This document shows positions 5,484 to 13,397 of a stretch of 32,769 bases of DNA, piece by piece (position 1 is the first letter of the stretch; each line of letters begins with the position of its first letter). Below the pieces are notes generated by a model. It was not told where the DNA came from and did no database searches. It saw only the letters and a program-made list of their open reading frames with translations. A program made the translations under genes and the position numbers. The DNA is from Bacteroidota bacterium (GTDB lineage Bacteria; Bacteroidota; Bacteroidia; Chitinophagales; Saprospiraceae): contig CAUJDW010000121.1 in the NCBI GenBank assembly GCA_963169455.1, forward strand, positions 1 to 32,769, in the 5' to 3' direction.

Positions 5484-7043
5484 TTAAATTTCGGATTCGC
5501 CGGCGGGGGCGGGGGCTTCCCGTTCTGCTTCTTTTTTCATCGTTTCGATCAGGTACTTCAGGCTGTTGCTGTCCTTGTTTTTCATATAGAGCAGCACATC
5601 GGCGCCTTTGCGGTGGGCCGTGGCTTCGACGGCTTCGACGGCGTCGGAATCCATGTGTTTGCCGAGCGCCTTGAAGTCGCCCAAAGCGGTGAAGATGTGC
5701 TTCCCGATGAGCTGGGCCGCCTGTGTGGCCATCTGGCCGTCCAGGCCAACCTCACCCTTTTGCACCTTGTCGAGCAGGGCCGGGTTGCTGGATATGAACA
5801 GCAGCCCTTTGTGGACGAGCGCCTGGCCTTTGATATCCAGAGGGGGGCTTGCAGCGGCCGAATCTTTTTCGGATTCCTGCCTCTTTATTTCCAGTAGCCG
5901 ATAGCGGTTTTCGCCGGCTTTTTCGATCTGTTTTTCTTTAATGGCGGCGTCCAGCAGGGTGTTCAGGGCTTTTTCGTCCCCTACTTTTGCGGCGAAGAGC
6001 ATGGCTGGTTTTTCGCTTTCCCCTTCCGGCGTATATGCGGCAAGCAGGATGTCGCCCTGAAGGGCTTCGAGCAGGGTGTTGGTGGAAATGCCGTATTGTT
6101 TCAGCGCACTTTCGGACAGCCCCTTGCTGTACTTCTCGATGAGCAATTGGTTGATGCCCTCCACATCCAGTGCGGCAGCCATCAGGAAAAGGGGCGTTCC
6201 CCGAGGAGCTGCAGCCGCGAAGTCCGTTTTTACCTTATCGTGGAACATCATGCCCAGGTCGTTGGCGATGCGCTTTTTGAAATGGAAAGCACTCCGGCTG
6301 TGCACCCTGCCCTGTTCGAAGGTGAGGAAATGCTGGATGTAATTGCCGCTGAGGGTTTTGGCGTCGTAGTTGAGCAGGAAGGCCGAATTTTTAGCCGTGC
6401 CCGACTGCAGGAATAAGTCGGAGGAAATCCAGTTGGCGATATCGAAATCCCCGGCCAGGGCGCGGCGCAGGTTTTTATTGCCGGCCACGGAGGCTTTCGG
6501 CTCTGTCTTGAGGTAGCGCTCCAGCTCGGCCCGGGCGTCGGTTTGGTCTTTGGCGAAGCCGATGATGGCCACTTTATCGTTCCAGGCCAGGGCGCTTTCC
6601 CCCGGCTTGCCCGCAAAGCGGTACCCGTTGCCGGCGGGCTGGATGTCCACGTCGATGCTCTGCAACAGAGCCTCGAAAGCCTGCGCATCGGCGATGGACA
6701 TGGAGATGGCCGCAAATGGTTTTTGTTCGCCGCGCAGTTCCATGGTGAAGTACATGTTCTTGTCCAGCGCGATGCCCGATTTTTCGGGTTCCTCCATCAC
6801 TCTGGCCAGCACGGGGTTGGCCTCGCGGGCCTCTCTGAGCATTTCCTGGTAGCCTTCCGATTGGCGGATGGCCTGGAAGTCTGCCTTCGCCATCAGCTGA
6901 GCAGGCCGGACGGCGGTGACCATGGAGGCTTCTTCGGGGATGAACAGCAGGCTGTCGTCGGGCGCGGGCGCCGAAAGCTGGCAGGCGCTCAGGCCTATCA
7001 GGGAAAGCAGGGCTAAAAGCCGGAGGTTCTTCAAGATGTTCAT
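5484..7043 (-). CDS. DUF4836-like lipoprotein
   Basis: The protein has 519 residues from ATG at 7043. An earlier in-frame start at 7202 would add 53 residues without signal character, so it is rejected. The N-terminus is a lipoprotein signal with lipobox LSAC (Cys21) followed by DDSLLFIPEEASMVTAVRPAQL, the opening typical of Bacteroidota DUF4836 proteins (normally about 500-550 residues). The body alternates strand-rich segments such as YFTMELRGEQKPFAAISM with repeated KALNTLLDAAI-type helices, and ends with a KNKDSNSLKYLIETMKKEAE tail. It should be anchored in the outer or inner membrane facing the periplasm. Its function is unknown. It has its own promoter and a downstream hairpin, and is divergent from the protease at 7313. 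Confidence 0.75.
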   Translation of the reverse strand: MNILKNLRLLALLSLIGLSACQLSAPAPDDSLLFIPEEASMVTAVRPAQLMAKADFQAIRQSEGYQEMLREAREANPVLARVMEEPEKSGIALDKNMYFTMELRGEQKPFAAISMSIADAQAFEALLQSIDVDIQPAGNGYRFAGKPGESALAWNDKVAIIGFAKDQTDARAELERYLKTEPKASVAGNKNLRRALAGDFDIANWISSDLFLQSGTAKNSAFLLNYDAKTLSGNYIQHFLTFEQGRVHSRSAFHFKKRIANDLGMMFHDKVKTDFAAAAPRGTPLFLMAAALDVEGINQLLIEKYSKGLSESALKQYGISTNTLLEALQGDILLAAYTPEGESEKPAMLFAAKVGDEKALNTLLDAAIKEKQIEKAGENRYRLLEIKRQESEKDSAAASPPLDIKGQALVHKGLLFISSNPALLDKVQKGEVGLDGQMATQAAQLIGKHIFTALGDFKALGKHMDSDAVEAVEATAHRKGADVLLYMKNKDSNSLKYLIETMKKEAEREAPAPAGESEI

Positions 7044-7076
7044 GATCGTTAGTTTGGTCCTGGTGGAATGAATACC

Positions 7077-7108
7077 CAAAAATATGCTCCCCGCACATGG
7101 TGCGCCAA
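7077..7108 (-). promoter_or_regulatory. Bacteroidota-type promoter for the DUF4836-like gene
   Basis: On the minus strand TTGG (7105-7108) is followed after 20 bases by TATTTTTG (7077-7084), matching TTTG-N19-21-TAnnTTTG. The expected start of transcription is about 25-30 bases upstream of ATG 7043, which supports that start choice. Confidence 0.55.
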
Positions 7109-7312
7109 TCTGTTGGATCAATATCCACAAAAAATCGATGTAAAAGGCGGCGGGGCGGAGGGAAGGAGGGGAGGGGCGGCAATTTTGGCACACTAGTTGC
7201 ATGGTTGTTTTATGTAATGCTTTCCAGTTTGTTTTTACATGAACTACATCAAAATAAAAATTTTAATAAAACCTGGAAGGCGCCATTTTGAAACACTATA
7301 AAAAAGGCAAAG

Positions 7313-8245
7313 ATGAAGCCGAAAGTAAAGCTCGTAACTACACTGCTATTTGTGTTATTTCAGATGCTGGGCCAGGCCCAGGAAGCCCCGCAGCAGATAT
7401 CTGCTCAGTTCAGCAGGCAACTGGTGTATTTCAAGGCCGGCATGCCGGGTGCTCCGGTTCGCTTTTTCGCCAACACCACCGGCGGCACCTTTTTGCTGGA
7501 GCGGGCGCTTCACCGCCAATTCCTCGCTGCGGTCGTGGAAGAATCCGGCAACACTTTTGTGGAACTGGACGCCCTGCTGGCGGCGGCCAATTTCCCCCTG
7601 ACCGGCAGGGAGCGCACCCTGCTGATGCCTTATGGGCAGGGCGAACTCGAGTGCGATGCCGACGGCATGCTGGGCCAGGCCTGGTTCGGCCGCTACTGCC
7701 TGACACTGGACTACCTGCAGCAGGAGGCCTGGTGTTACCAGCCCCCGCTTTCACCCCTGGAGCCCCACACCATTCCGCTGAGATTCCTGGAAAACCGCGG
7801 GGGCGTGCGCGTCACCAACTTCGCCAGCTTCAGCGTGGAGATCGACGGTGAAACCATCCCCCTGGTGCTGGATACCGGCGCCCGGCTGCTGCCCGGCCCC
7901 GAGGCCCGCGAGGCTATGGGTGACACCAGCAACACGGCACTGGCCGCTTCCTTTATCATCGAGTCCGTGTTCGAAGCCTGGCGCAGCAACCACCCTGACT
8001 GGCCGGTGGTGGAGCAGGCCGACCGCGAACTGGGCAACGTAAAGATGATCCGCGTGCCGGAGATCACCGTGGCCGGGCACACTATAGGCCCCGTCTGGTT
8101 CTGCTCCCGCGCCGACAGCCACTACCTCACTTATTTCTCCCGCTTCACCGGCCAGCCCGTGATGGGCGCTCTCGGCGGTTCGGCCCTGCAATATTTCCGC
8201 CTGACCCTGGATTTTCCGAATGGGCTGGCGAAGTTTGAAAGATAA
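7313..8245 (+). CDS. Exported retropepsin-like aspartic protease
   Basis: The protein has 310 residues, with an N-terminal signal sequence (VKLVTTLLFVLFQMLGQAQ, cleavage likely after QAQ). The C-terminal half holds a retropepsin-type motif, IPLVLDTGARLL, with catalytic Asp187 in DTG, followed by VPEITVAGHTIGPVWF and VMGALGGSALQYFRLTLDF. This is the usual layout of single-domain bacterial aspartyl proteases, in which two subunits build the active site. The N-terminal half (30-160) is strand-rich and not recognised. Export places it in the periplasm or outside. The gene is divergent from the DUF4836-like gene, with 269 bases between. Family membership is likely; the substrate is unknown. Confidence 0.75.
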   Translation: MKPKVKLVTTLLFVLFQMLGQAQEAPQQISAQFSRQLVYFKAGMPGAPVRFFANTTGGTFLLERALHRQFLAAVVEESGNTFVELDALLAAANFPLTGRERTLLMPYGQGELECDADGMLGQAWFGRYCLTLDYLQQEAWCYQPPLSPLEPHTIPLRFLENRGGVRVTNFASFSVEIDGETIPLVLDTGARLLPGPEAREAMGDTSNTALAASFIIESVFEAWRSNHPDWPVVEQADRELGNVKMIRVPEITVAGHTIGPVWFCSRADSHYLTYFSRFTGQPVMGALGGSALQYFRLTLDFPNGLAKFER

Positions 8246-8274
8246 CAATACTCTGATTTACAGGAAAACCCGGG

Positions 8275-8332
8275 CCGTGGAGCCGGGAAGGGCGCAGGGG
8301 CTTGCCCCGCGCTGCTCTTCCCGCCTCCACGG
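8275..8332 (+). terminator. Long hairpin after the aspartic protease gene
   Basis: Arms of 16 bases (8275-8290 and 8317-8332) pair with one mismatch, and an inner stem GCGCAGGGGC / GCCCCGCGC closes the loop. It starts 29 bases after the stop codon. The flanking TTCTTCGTTTCC is only mildly T-rich. Confidence 0.6.
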
Positions 8333-8389
8333 TTCTTCGTTTCCTTGTTGTTTCAGCTTCCCCCCCTTCTAAAAACCGGGTTAACTGCA

Positions 8390-8420
8390 TTGTTGGTGAG
8401 GGATATTTTACCTATCTTGG
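8390..8420 (+). promoter_or_regulatory. Possible promoter for the E2-like acyltransferase
   Basis: TTG at 8390-8392 and TATCTTGG at 8413-8420 are 20 bases apart and resemble the Bacteroidota consensus with one mismatch in the -7 element. The start codon is 32 bases downstream. Confidence 0.4.
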
Positions 8421-8452
8421 AAGCCGGCGCCAGCTTACCTGAATAACCCGCA

Positions 8453-9247
8453 ATGCCTGAGAAATACTCTTTCAAAACATTCCCCCCTTCCCGGATCGCG
8501 ACCTTCGATATTTTCGCCCTCGGGCTGCGGAAGCACCATATCAGCGCGTTGCTGGAGTGCGATGTCACCCTGGCCCGGGAAAAGCTGGAGCAGCTTAAAG
8601 CGGCCGGTACGCACATTACCTTCAACGCCTGGCTGCTGCACGTCATCGGCAAAACGATAGCGGAGCACCGGGAGGCAGCGGCCTACCTGTACAGTAAGCG
8701 CAGGCTGATCCTGTTTCGGGACGTCAATATTTCCGTGCTGGTGGAGAAGGAAGTGGACGGGCATAAAGTGCCGATCCCCCTGGTCATAGAAAAAGCTCAT
8801 GAGAAAAGCGCGCTGGAGATTTCCGGGGAAATTCAGAATGCCAAAAGCCAGCCCCTGTCTTCAAAGGACATCGTCCTGAATAAAAAACCGGGCTTCTTCG
8901 AGCGCCTGTACTATTATCTGCCGGGCGCACTGCGGAGGGCTATCTGGCGGTGGATGCTGCGCCGTCCCAGATTCATTTACGGGAAGATGGGCAATGCCGT
9001 GTTTACTTCCATAGGCATGATGGGGCGGATCGACGGCTGGTTCATTCAGCGTTCCGTGCACCCGGTCTCCTTTGGGATCGGCTCAGTCATAAAAAAGCCG
9101 GTGGTAGTTGAAGATGAGATCGCAGTACGCGAAATGCTGAAAATGACGATTCTCATCGACCACGACGTCATGGATGGCGCTCCGATGGCCAGGTTTGTGA
9201 AAAGGCTGGTGGCGTGTATTGAAGCAGGGGAGGGGCTTGGGCTTTGA
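8453..9247 (+). CDS. Stand-alone E2-type acyltransferase (2-oxoacid dehydrogenase catalytic domain-like)
   Basis: The protein has 264 residues and consists only of the chloramphenicol-acetyltransferase-like catalytic fold of E2 enzymes. Landmarks are the N-terminal FKTFPPSRIATFDIF entry, ITFNAWLLHVIGKTIAEH, RRLILFRDVNISVLVEKEVDG and the catalytic IDHDVMDGAPMARF with His237 and Asp241. Lipoyl and subunit-binding domains are missing, and 145-180 is a basic stretch (LYYYLPGALRRAIWRWMLRR) not found in E2 cores, which may touch membrane. No dehydrogenase E1 or E3 gene is near. It probably transfers an acyl group between CoA and an unknown acceptor. The fold is confident; the substrate is not. Confidence 0.82.
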   Translation: MPEKYSFKTFPPSRIATFDIFALGLRKHHISALLECDVTLAREKLEQLKAAGTHITFNAWLLHVIGKTIAEHREAAAYLYSKRRLILFRDVNISVLVEKEVDGHKVPIPLVIEKAHEKSALEISGEIQNAKSQPLSSKDIVLNKKPGFFERLYYYLPGALRRAIWRWMLRRPRFIYGKMGNAVFTSIGMMGRIDGWFIQRSVHPVSFGIGSVIKKPVVVEDEIAVREMLKMTILIDHDVMDGAPMARFVKRLVACIEAGEGLGL

Positions 9248-9249
9248 GA

Positions 9250-9356
9250 TTGTTATATTGTCATATTGTCATATTGTTATATTGTCATATTGTTATATTA
9301 TCATATTGTTGGCTTTGGGGTTGGCAATATAACAATACAGCAATATGACAATATAA
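9250..9356. repeat. 8-bp tandem repeats (CAATATRR) in two opposed blocks
   Basis: Seven units of TTGTYATA-type (9250-9305) are followed by four units of the reverse complement CAATATRA (9325-9356), so the whole forms a long imperfect hairpin between two genes. The same unit recurs at 18448-18479 and 18648-18695. It is not a CRISPR: there are no unique spacers. Confidence 0.85.
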
Positions 9357-9380
9357 CCAGTTAACAATAATCTTAAAGCT

Positions 9381-10238
9381 ATGAAACGATTACCCTTCCT
9401 TCTGCTGGTCCTGGCCCTTTTTACCAGCTCCTGCACCACGCTGAATGTCTCTGATCTTCAAAACCTGGAAAGGGCTTCCTTCGAGCCACTGCAATTGAGG
9501 CCCGAAGTGGAGCCCAACAATCTCCGGATTGATGTGATCCGGCAAACCGAGGAATTCATGGAAAATGATACCACGGTAGAAACCCTGAACACCCCCTATC
9601 ATCCCCTGGGGTTTTACCTGGGCAATGGCCTGTTCTATGACCTCAACGAGAACCTTTCCCTGAGAGTGGATGACCTGCTGAATGCGCCCTCCGACGGTTT
9701 TGATATCGTGCAGATAAACAGGCCGGAGAAGAACAAAAGGGTGGTCGAGTATTCCTTCGCGGCAGATACCCTCTGGGTCAAGTACCGCCCCAACCGGAGG
9801 CCTGTTTACCAGTATCATCAGGTTTCCAGCCCCGGCCGGGTGTCTTTTGTGAGAAACAAGCGGATGTTGTACGCCATCGACGAAACCGGCTCGTCCCTGG
9901 CCTATTACCGGGGGAAAAGAAGGTGGCGGGACAGCATAGCCCAAACCGGCGAGAACAGCTTTTGTTTCAAAACCAGATGGGGGAAAAGATATTTTGAGCA
10001 AAGCGGGGACAAGCTGGCTCTGGGAAGGGAATTTCAGGTTGTCCTGGCAAACGATGGCAAGGCCATTTATATAAAAAGGGGCAAAAAGGGAAGGCGCTTG
10101 TTGTACACCATCGAAAGAGGCCCGGACCGGATCTTTATATATGACCGCAGAAACCGGGGCAAAATGATCGTTTTTGAAGAAAATGGTATTTTGGTCTATC
10201 GGAACTCGGATCAATTGGCGAAGTATGAGCTAAAATGA
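9381..10238 (+). CDS. Hypothetical lipoprotein
   Basis: This 285-residue protein starts MKRLPFLLLVLALFTSSC, a lipoprotein signal with Cys18 as acylation site. The mature part opens with an acidic stretch and then a long strand-rich region with many Arg/Lys-Tyr patches (RRPVYQYHQVSSPGRVSFVRNKR, DRIFIYDRRNRGKMIVFEEN). These give a repeated look of short beta strands, as in proteins that wrap around a central core. I do not recognise a family. The stop at 10238 is followed by a gap of 166 bases before the next gene. It begins 24 bases after the 8-bp repeat block. Confidence 0.7.
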   Translation: MKRLPFLLLVLALFTSSCTTLNVSDLQNLERASFEPLQLRPEVEPNNLRIDVIRQTEEFMENDTTVETLNTPYHPLGFYLGNGLFYDLNENLSLRVDDLLNAPSDGFDIVQINRPEKNKRVVEYSFAADTLWVKYRPNRRPVYQYHQVSSPGRVSFVRNKRMLYAIDETGSSLAYYRGKRRWRDSIAQTGENSFCFKTRWGKRYFEQSGDKLALGREFQVVLANDGKAIYIKRGKKGRRLLYTIERGPDRIFIYDRRNRGKMIVFEENGILVYRNSDQLAKYELK

Positions 10239-10404
10239 GGCCTTCGCCATTTTTTTTAAATTTGCCGGAAGATTTTTCACTAACCAGGGGGGATGCAGAT
10301 ATGCAATGTTAGCTGCTCGTAAACTCAGGGAAGGGCGATCATAAAGAATCATAACCGATCGCTGCAAATCAGTGTACGATCCACCCCGCGCTAAACGAAA
10401 AAAA

Positions 10405-11295
10405 ATGAAGTACCTTTTTGCCTTGGCCTTGCTCTTTCTGGCCGCCACCGCATCTTTTGCCCAAACCAGTCCCGACTACTATCGTTTCCCAAACACCTAT
10501 CTGTTCATACAGCCTCCCAACGATGCCTTCTCCAGCATGAACGAGTTAGTTGGCTTGACAACGAGCGATCAGTCGAGTTATATCCGCGCCGAAAATTTTG
10601 TCCGGGCAGAGGAGGAAATGGTGGACGAGTTCTTCCTGGCCGATTTCGATCCAGCCGATTTTGAGGAAAAGGAGATACCGGGGGGCGTACTAAAATACGC
10701 CTGGAAAAAAGCGTTGACTGCCATACACCCGGATTCCATGTTCATTTATGCCGCCAAGGTATACGTCAGCGAAGAAGTAAACTATATCCTGCTGGGGTAC
10801 CAGAAAAACCTCGATGAAGCTACCAGCGCGCAGATACTCCACAGCATTGCCAACCTCAAAGTGGACCTCGCGCGGGCGATCGACCCCTTCGAGGGAAAAT
10901 CTTTCCGGATGAACCTGGAAGAAATACCCCTGCAGTATTGCGAAGCCTTCAAATCCGATTGGATGGTGATGCTGACTGCCGACGGGACGGCGTTCCCGGC
11001 CGGCGCGGATAAGTCCACCATGGTGATCTCTGCAAGGCCTTATGGCGGCGAAGCCATTGAGGAGCAGATAAAGGCCAAGCGAATGGAGATTTCAAAAAGC
11101 GAGGAATGGGGAGCCGAATCGCTGAAATGGCAGAAATATGTGCTCCTGCAGCCGGGTAATGAAGGCCTGGTTGTCTATGAATATTACCATTTATCAGGCG
11201 ATAAACTGTACCGAGTGGAAGCAAAAATATACGCGCCTTCCGGGATCAGCGAGGCCCAGGTGGACGAGTTTGTGGGCACCTTTGAATTGAAATAA
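10405..11295 (+). CDS. Hypothetical exported protein
   Basis: The protein has 296 residues from ATG 10405. An in-frame GTG at 10372 would add eleven basic residues ahead of the signal peptide, so I prefer the ATG. The signal sequence MKYLFALALLFLAATASFA-Q is clear. The mature part, from TSPDYYRFPNTYLFIQPPNDAF, contains two related-looking halves, each with GxSFRMNLEE/EEWGAES type segments and a Tyr/Val-rich strand pattern, and ends VDEFVGTFELK. Such ends occur in small Bacteroidota periplasmic proteins of unknown role. A TAAATTTG -7-like element at 10257-10264 would give a long leader. Confidence 0.65.
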   Translation: MKYLFALALLFLAATASFAQTSPDYYRFPNTYLFIQPPNDAFSSMNELVGLTTSDQSSYIRAENFVRAEEEMVDEFFLADFDPADFEEKEIPGGVLKYAWKKALTAIHPDSMFIYAAKVYVSEEVNYILLGYQKNLDEATSAQILHSIANLKVDLARAIDPFEGKSFRMNLEEIPLQYCEAFKSDWMVMLTADGTAFPAGADKSTMVISARPYGGEAIEEQIKAKRMEISKSEEWGAESLKWQKYVLLQPGNEGLVVYEYYHLSGDKLYRVEAKIYAPSGISEAQVDEFVGTFELK

Positions 11296-11451
11296 ACCGG
11301 TAGCCTACTTTTTTCCAACATTTGTGCGGATCGATGCGGATGGCAGGGTGGCAGAAGTAGTTTCTGGGTACGATGATAATGTCAGGGCGCTCCTCTTCGA
11401 TTAATTCCATGCATTGTGTACCTTGCCCTCACACTCCGTCAATCTGCCGTC

Positions 11452-11835
11452 ATGCACCACCTGAAAAGCACCATCCTCCCCGTTTTCCTGGCCACGGCCT
11501 GGATTAGCGTTTCGGAATTTTTCCGCAACGAATTCCTGCTGAAATCCTACTGGATAAAACACTACGAAGGGCTTGGCCTGGCCTTCCCTTCCGAACCGGT
11601 GAACGGAGCCCTATGGGGCCTGTGGTCGCTGCTGTTCGCCATTGCTATTTTTATTATTGCCAAAAAGTTCAGCCTGCTGCATACCACCCTGCTGTCGTGG
11701 TTCGTGGCCTTCGTGTTGATGTGGGTGGTAACCGGCAACCTTGGGGTTTTGCCCTATGGCATCCTCTTGTACGCCGTTCCTCTCAGCCTGCTCGAGGCAT
11801 TTGTGGCCAGTTGGATCATTAAAAAACTGGCGTGA
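11452..11835 (+). CDS. Small integral membrane protein, unknown function
   Basis: The protein has 127 residues from ATG 11452. A 36-base longer frame start at 11416 lacks a ribosome binding site. It has four hydrophobic segments: about 6-20 (TILPVFLATAWISVS), 51-68 (WGLWSLLFAIAIFIIAKK), 75-92 and 96-120. This fits a four-helix inner-membrane protein with short loops. It opens a run of five closely spaced plus-strand genes and its stop overlaps the start of the GNAT gene (GTGA). I recognise no family. Confidence 0.6.
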   Translation: MHHLKSTILPVFLATAWISVSEFFRNEFLLKSYWIKHYEGLGLAFPSEPVNGALWGLWSLLFAIAIFIIAKKFSLLHTTLLSWFVAFVLMWVVTGNLGVLPYGILLYAVPLSLLEAFVASWIIKKLA

Positions 11836-12311
11836 ACAAAAGCACTGAAATGATCCAATTACTGCGAACCGACTCGGACAACCCCGATTTCATCGCCCTC
11901 GTCCGGCAACTGGATGCCGGCCTGGCCGAAAGAGATGGCGCTGAGCACGCCTTCTACGCCCAATACAACAAGATCGACAATATCCGGCACGCCCTGGTTG
12001 CCTACATTGATGGCCGGCCGGTGGGCTGCGGTGCGATGAAGGCCTTCGCACCGGATACCATGGAAATCAAGCGCATGTACACTTTGCCCGAATTCAGAGG
12101 CCAAGGAATCGCTACCTGGATTTTGGAAGAACTGGAAAAGTGGGCGGGGGAGCTATCCTGTAAAAAATGTGTATTGGAAACGGGGAAACGGCAGCCGGAA
12201 GCTATCGCGCTATACCGGAAAAATGGGTATCGGGTTATCCCGAATTATGGCCAGTACATTGGGGTGGAGAATAGTTTGTGTTTTGAAAAAGCCATAAACC
12301 CCAATGCTTGA
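11832..12311 (+). CDS. GNAT-family N-acetyltransferase
   Basis: The protein has 159 residues, with a GTG start overlapping the preceding stop by four bases; ATG 11850 is an alternative. The GNAT core is plain: HALVAYIDGRPVGCGAMKAF strands, MEIKRMYTLPEFRGQGIATWILEELEKWA with the acetyl-CoA pyrophosphate loop RGQGIA, and a C-terminal LETGKRQPEAIALYRKNGYRVI block. This layout fits small GNATs that acetylate an amine of a small molecule or peptide. The substrate is unknown. Its place in the membrane protein - GNAT - lipoprotein run suggests co-expression. Confidence 0.85.
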   Translation: MNKSTEMIQLLRTDSDNPDFIALVRQLDAGLAERDGAEHAFYAQYNKIDNIRHALVAYIDGRPVGCGAMKAFAPDTMEIKRMYTLPEFRGQGIATWILEELEKWAGELSCKKCVLETGKRQPEAIALYRKNGYRVIPNYGQYIGVENSLCFEKAINPNA

Positions 12312-12373
12312 AGCGCATCGGACGTCCTGTAAAGAGAAGAAAACTCTGGTCAGGCGAAATAAAACCATTGGCT

Positions 12374-12760
12374 ATGCGAGACATTACGGCTAAAACCCTG
12401 CTATACTGCTTGTTACTGCTGCTCTTTTCCTGCAGAAAGGAAACGGGCTGCTTGCAGGGCACAGGGCTAAGCGGAGGGTGGATATGGACAGCCTCTTACG
12501 GCGGCCTCGGCGGCTGGACGCTCACCCCCATGAGCGAAATGGCCACCCAAAGGCTGATTATCGATGACTTCTTCTTTAGGGAATTCGTCAACGATTCCCT
12601 GGTGTTCGAATCGGAATACGATCTGGGAATCCCGGAGGAACCATTGCCGGGAACGGAAGAAAGGGCGTATATTGAGTTCGAATCGGGCGGCATCCGGGCC
12701 ATCGTCATCGGGGCCCCGGAGCTGGAACTGATCGAACAATGCTTTGATTGTCTGATTTAG
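12374..12760 (+). CDS. Small hypothetical lipoprotein
   Basis: The protein has 128 residues from ATG 12374, chosen because it places MRDITAKTLLYCLLLLLFSC at the start, a lipoprotein signal with Cys20. A longer frame from 12308 would put 22 basic residues in front and overlap the GNAT stop. The mature part is acidic, with WIWTASYGGLGGWTLTP and several DDFFF/FESEYD strands, and resembles small beta-barrel lipocalin-like lipoproteins only in a loose way. It sits 10 bases before the next gene. Confidence 0.6.
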   Translation: MRDITAKTLLYCLLLLLFSCRKETGCLQGTGLSGGWIWTASYGGLGGWTLTPMSEMATQRLIIDDFFFREFVNDSLVFESEYDLGIPEEPLPGTEERAYIEFESGGIRAIVIGAPELELIEQCFDCLI

Positions 12761-12770
12761 CCCGGTAAAA

Positions 12771-13397
12771 ATGAACTACAGAAAATATTTTTTACAGGCG
12801 CTCCGAAAACATTACCCCGGCGATTCTGAGGCAATGGCGGCCGACACGGAGCGAGTGTACAAGCATGTTTCCACAGATATCAGGTTCTCCTCCACTTCCC
12901 CAAACCCATTGGACAGAAGGCTGGATTTCACCGCCTATTTCCTGGCTTTCATTCAGGTGCTGGAAAAAAAAGGGGAGCCTTTCAGCCGGATCAGAAGCCT
13001 GTGCCTGGAAGTAGTGGGGGAATATGTCAGGCCCAAAAACCAATGGCAAAAATGGCTGAAGCGCCTGCCGGCCAGGTTGGTAACCAATCCCCTGGCGCGT
13101 GGATTAATAAAGATCATGGGCCGAAAAGTAAGCCGGAAGGGCCATCCGGACGGCTTTCTGGCCAAAGTCCTTACCGATAAGGAAGAGACTTATGGCCTGG
13201 GCTACGGGTTTGATATCCTGGAATGCGGAATATGCATCCTGTTCCGGAAGCACGGAGCGGGCCAGTACGTTCCCATCCTTTGTGAAGTGGATAAAATAAC
13301 CTCCGGGCTGGCGGGCCTGCAGCTCATTCGGTCCGGCACTATTGCCAATGGGGCGGAAAAATGCGATTTTCGGTTTAAGAAAGCAGAAAAGCCATGA
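12771..13397 (+). CDS. L-2-amino-thiazoline-4-carboxylate hydrolase-like protein
   Basis: This 208-residue protein matches the C-terminal signature of the ATC hydrolase family (Pfam ATC_hydrolase): GYGFDILECGICILFRK, then PILCEVDK, then SGTIANGAEKCDFRF, with Cys152, Cys171 and Cys198 at the family positions. The described reaction is ring opening of L-2-amino-delta2-thiazoline-4-carboxylate to N-carbamoyl-L-cysteine in bacterial L-cysteine formation. Many family members lie outside that pathway and have unknown substrates. No carbamoyl-cysteine hydrolase lies nearby; instead its stop overlaps the TIR-BRCT start by ATGA, so the two are almost certainly translated together. The family call is good; the physiological reaction is open. 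Confidence 0.72.
   Translation: MNYRKYFLQALRKHYPGDSEAMAADTERVYKHVSTDIRFSSTSPNPLDRRLDFTAYFLAFIQVLEKKGEPFSRIRSLCLEVVGEYVRPKNQWQKWLKRLPARLVTNPLARGLIKIMGRKVSRKGHPDGFLAKVLTDKEETYGLGYGFDILECGICILFRKHGAGQYVPILCEVDKITSGLAGLQLIRSGTIANGAEKCDFRFKKAEKP

Noticed and set aside
9250-9356. Repeat block as a CRISPR
   Set aside because: Units of 8 bases with no unique spacers.
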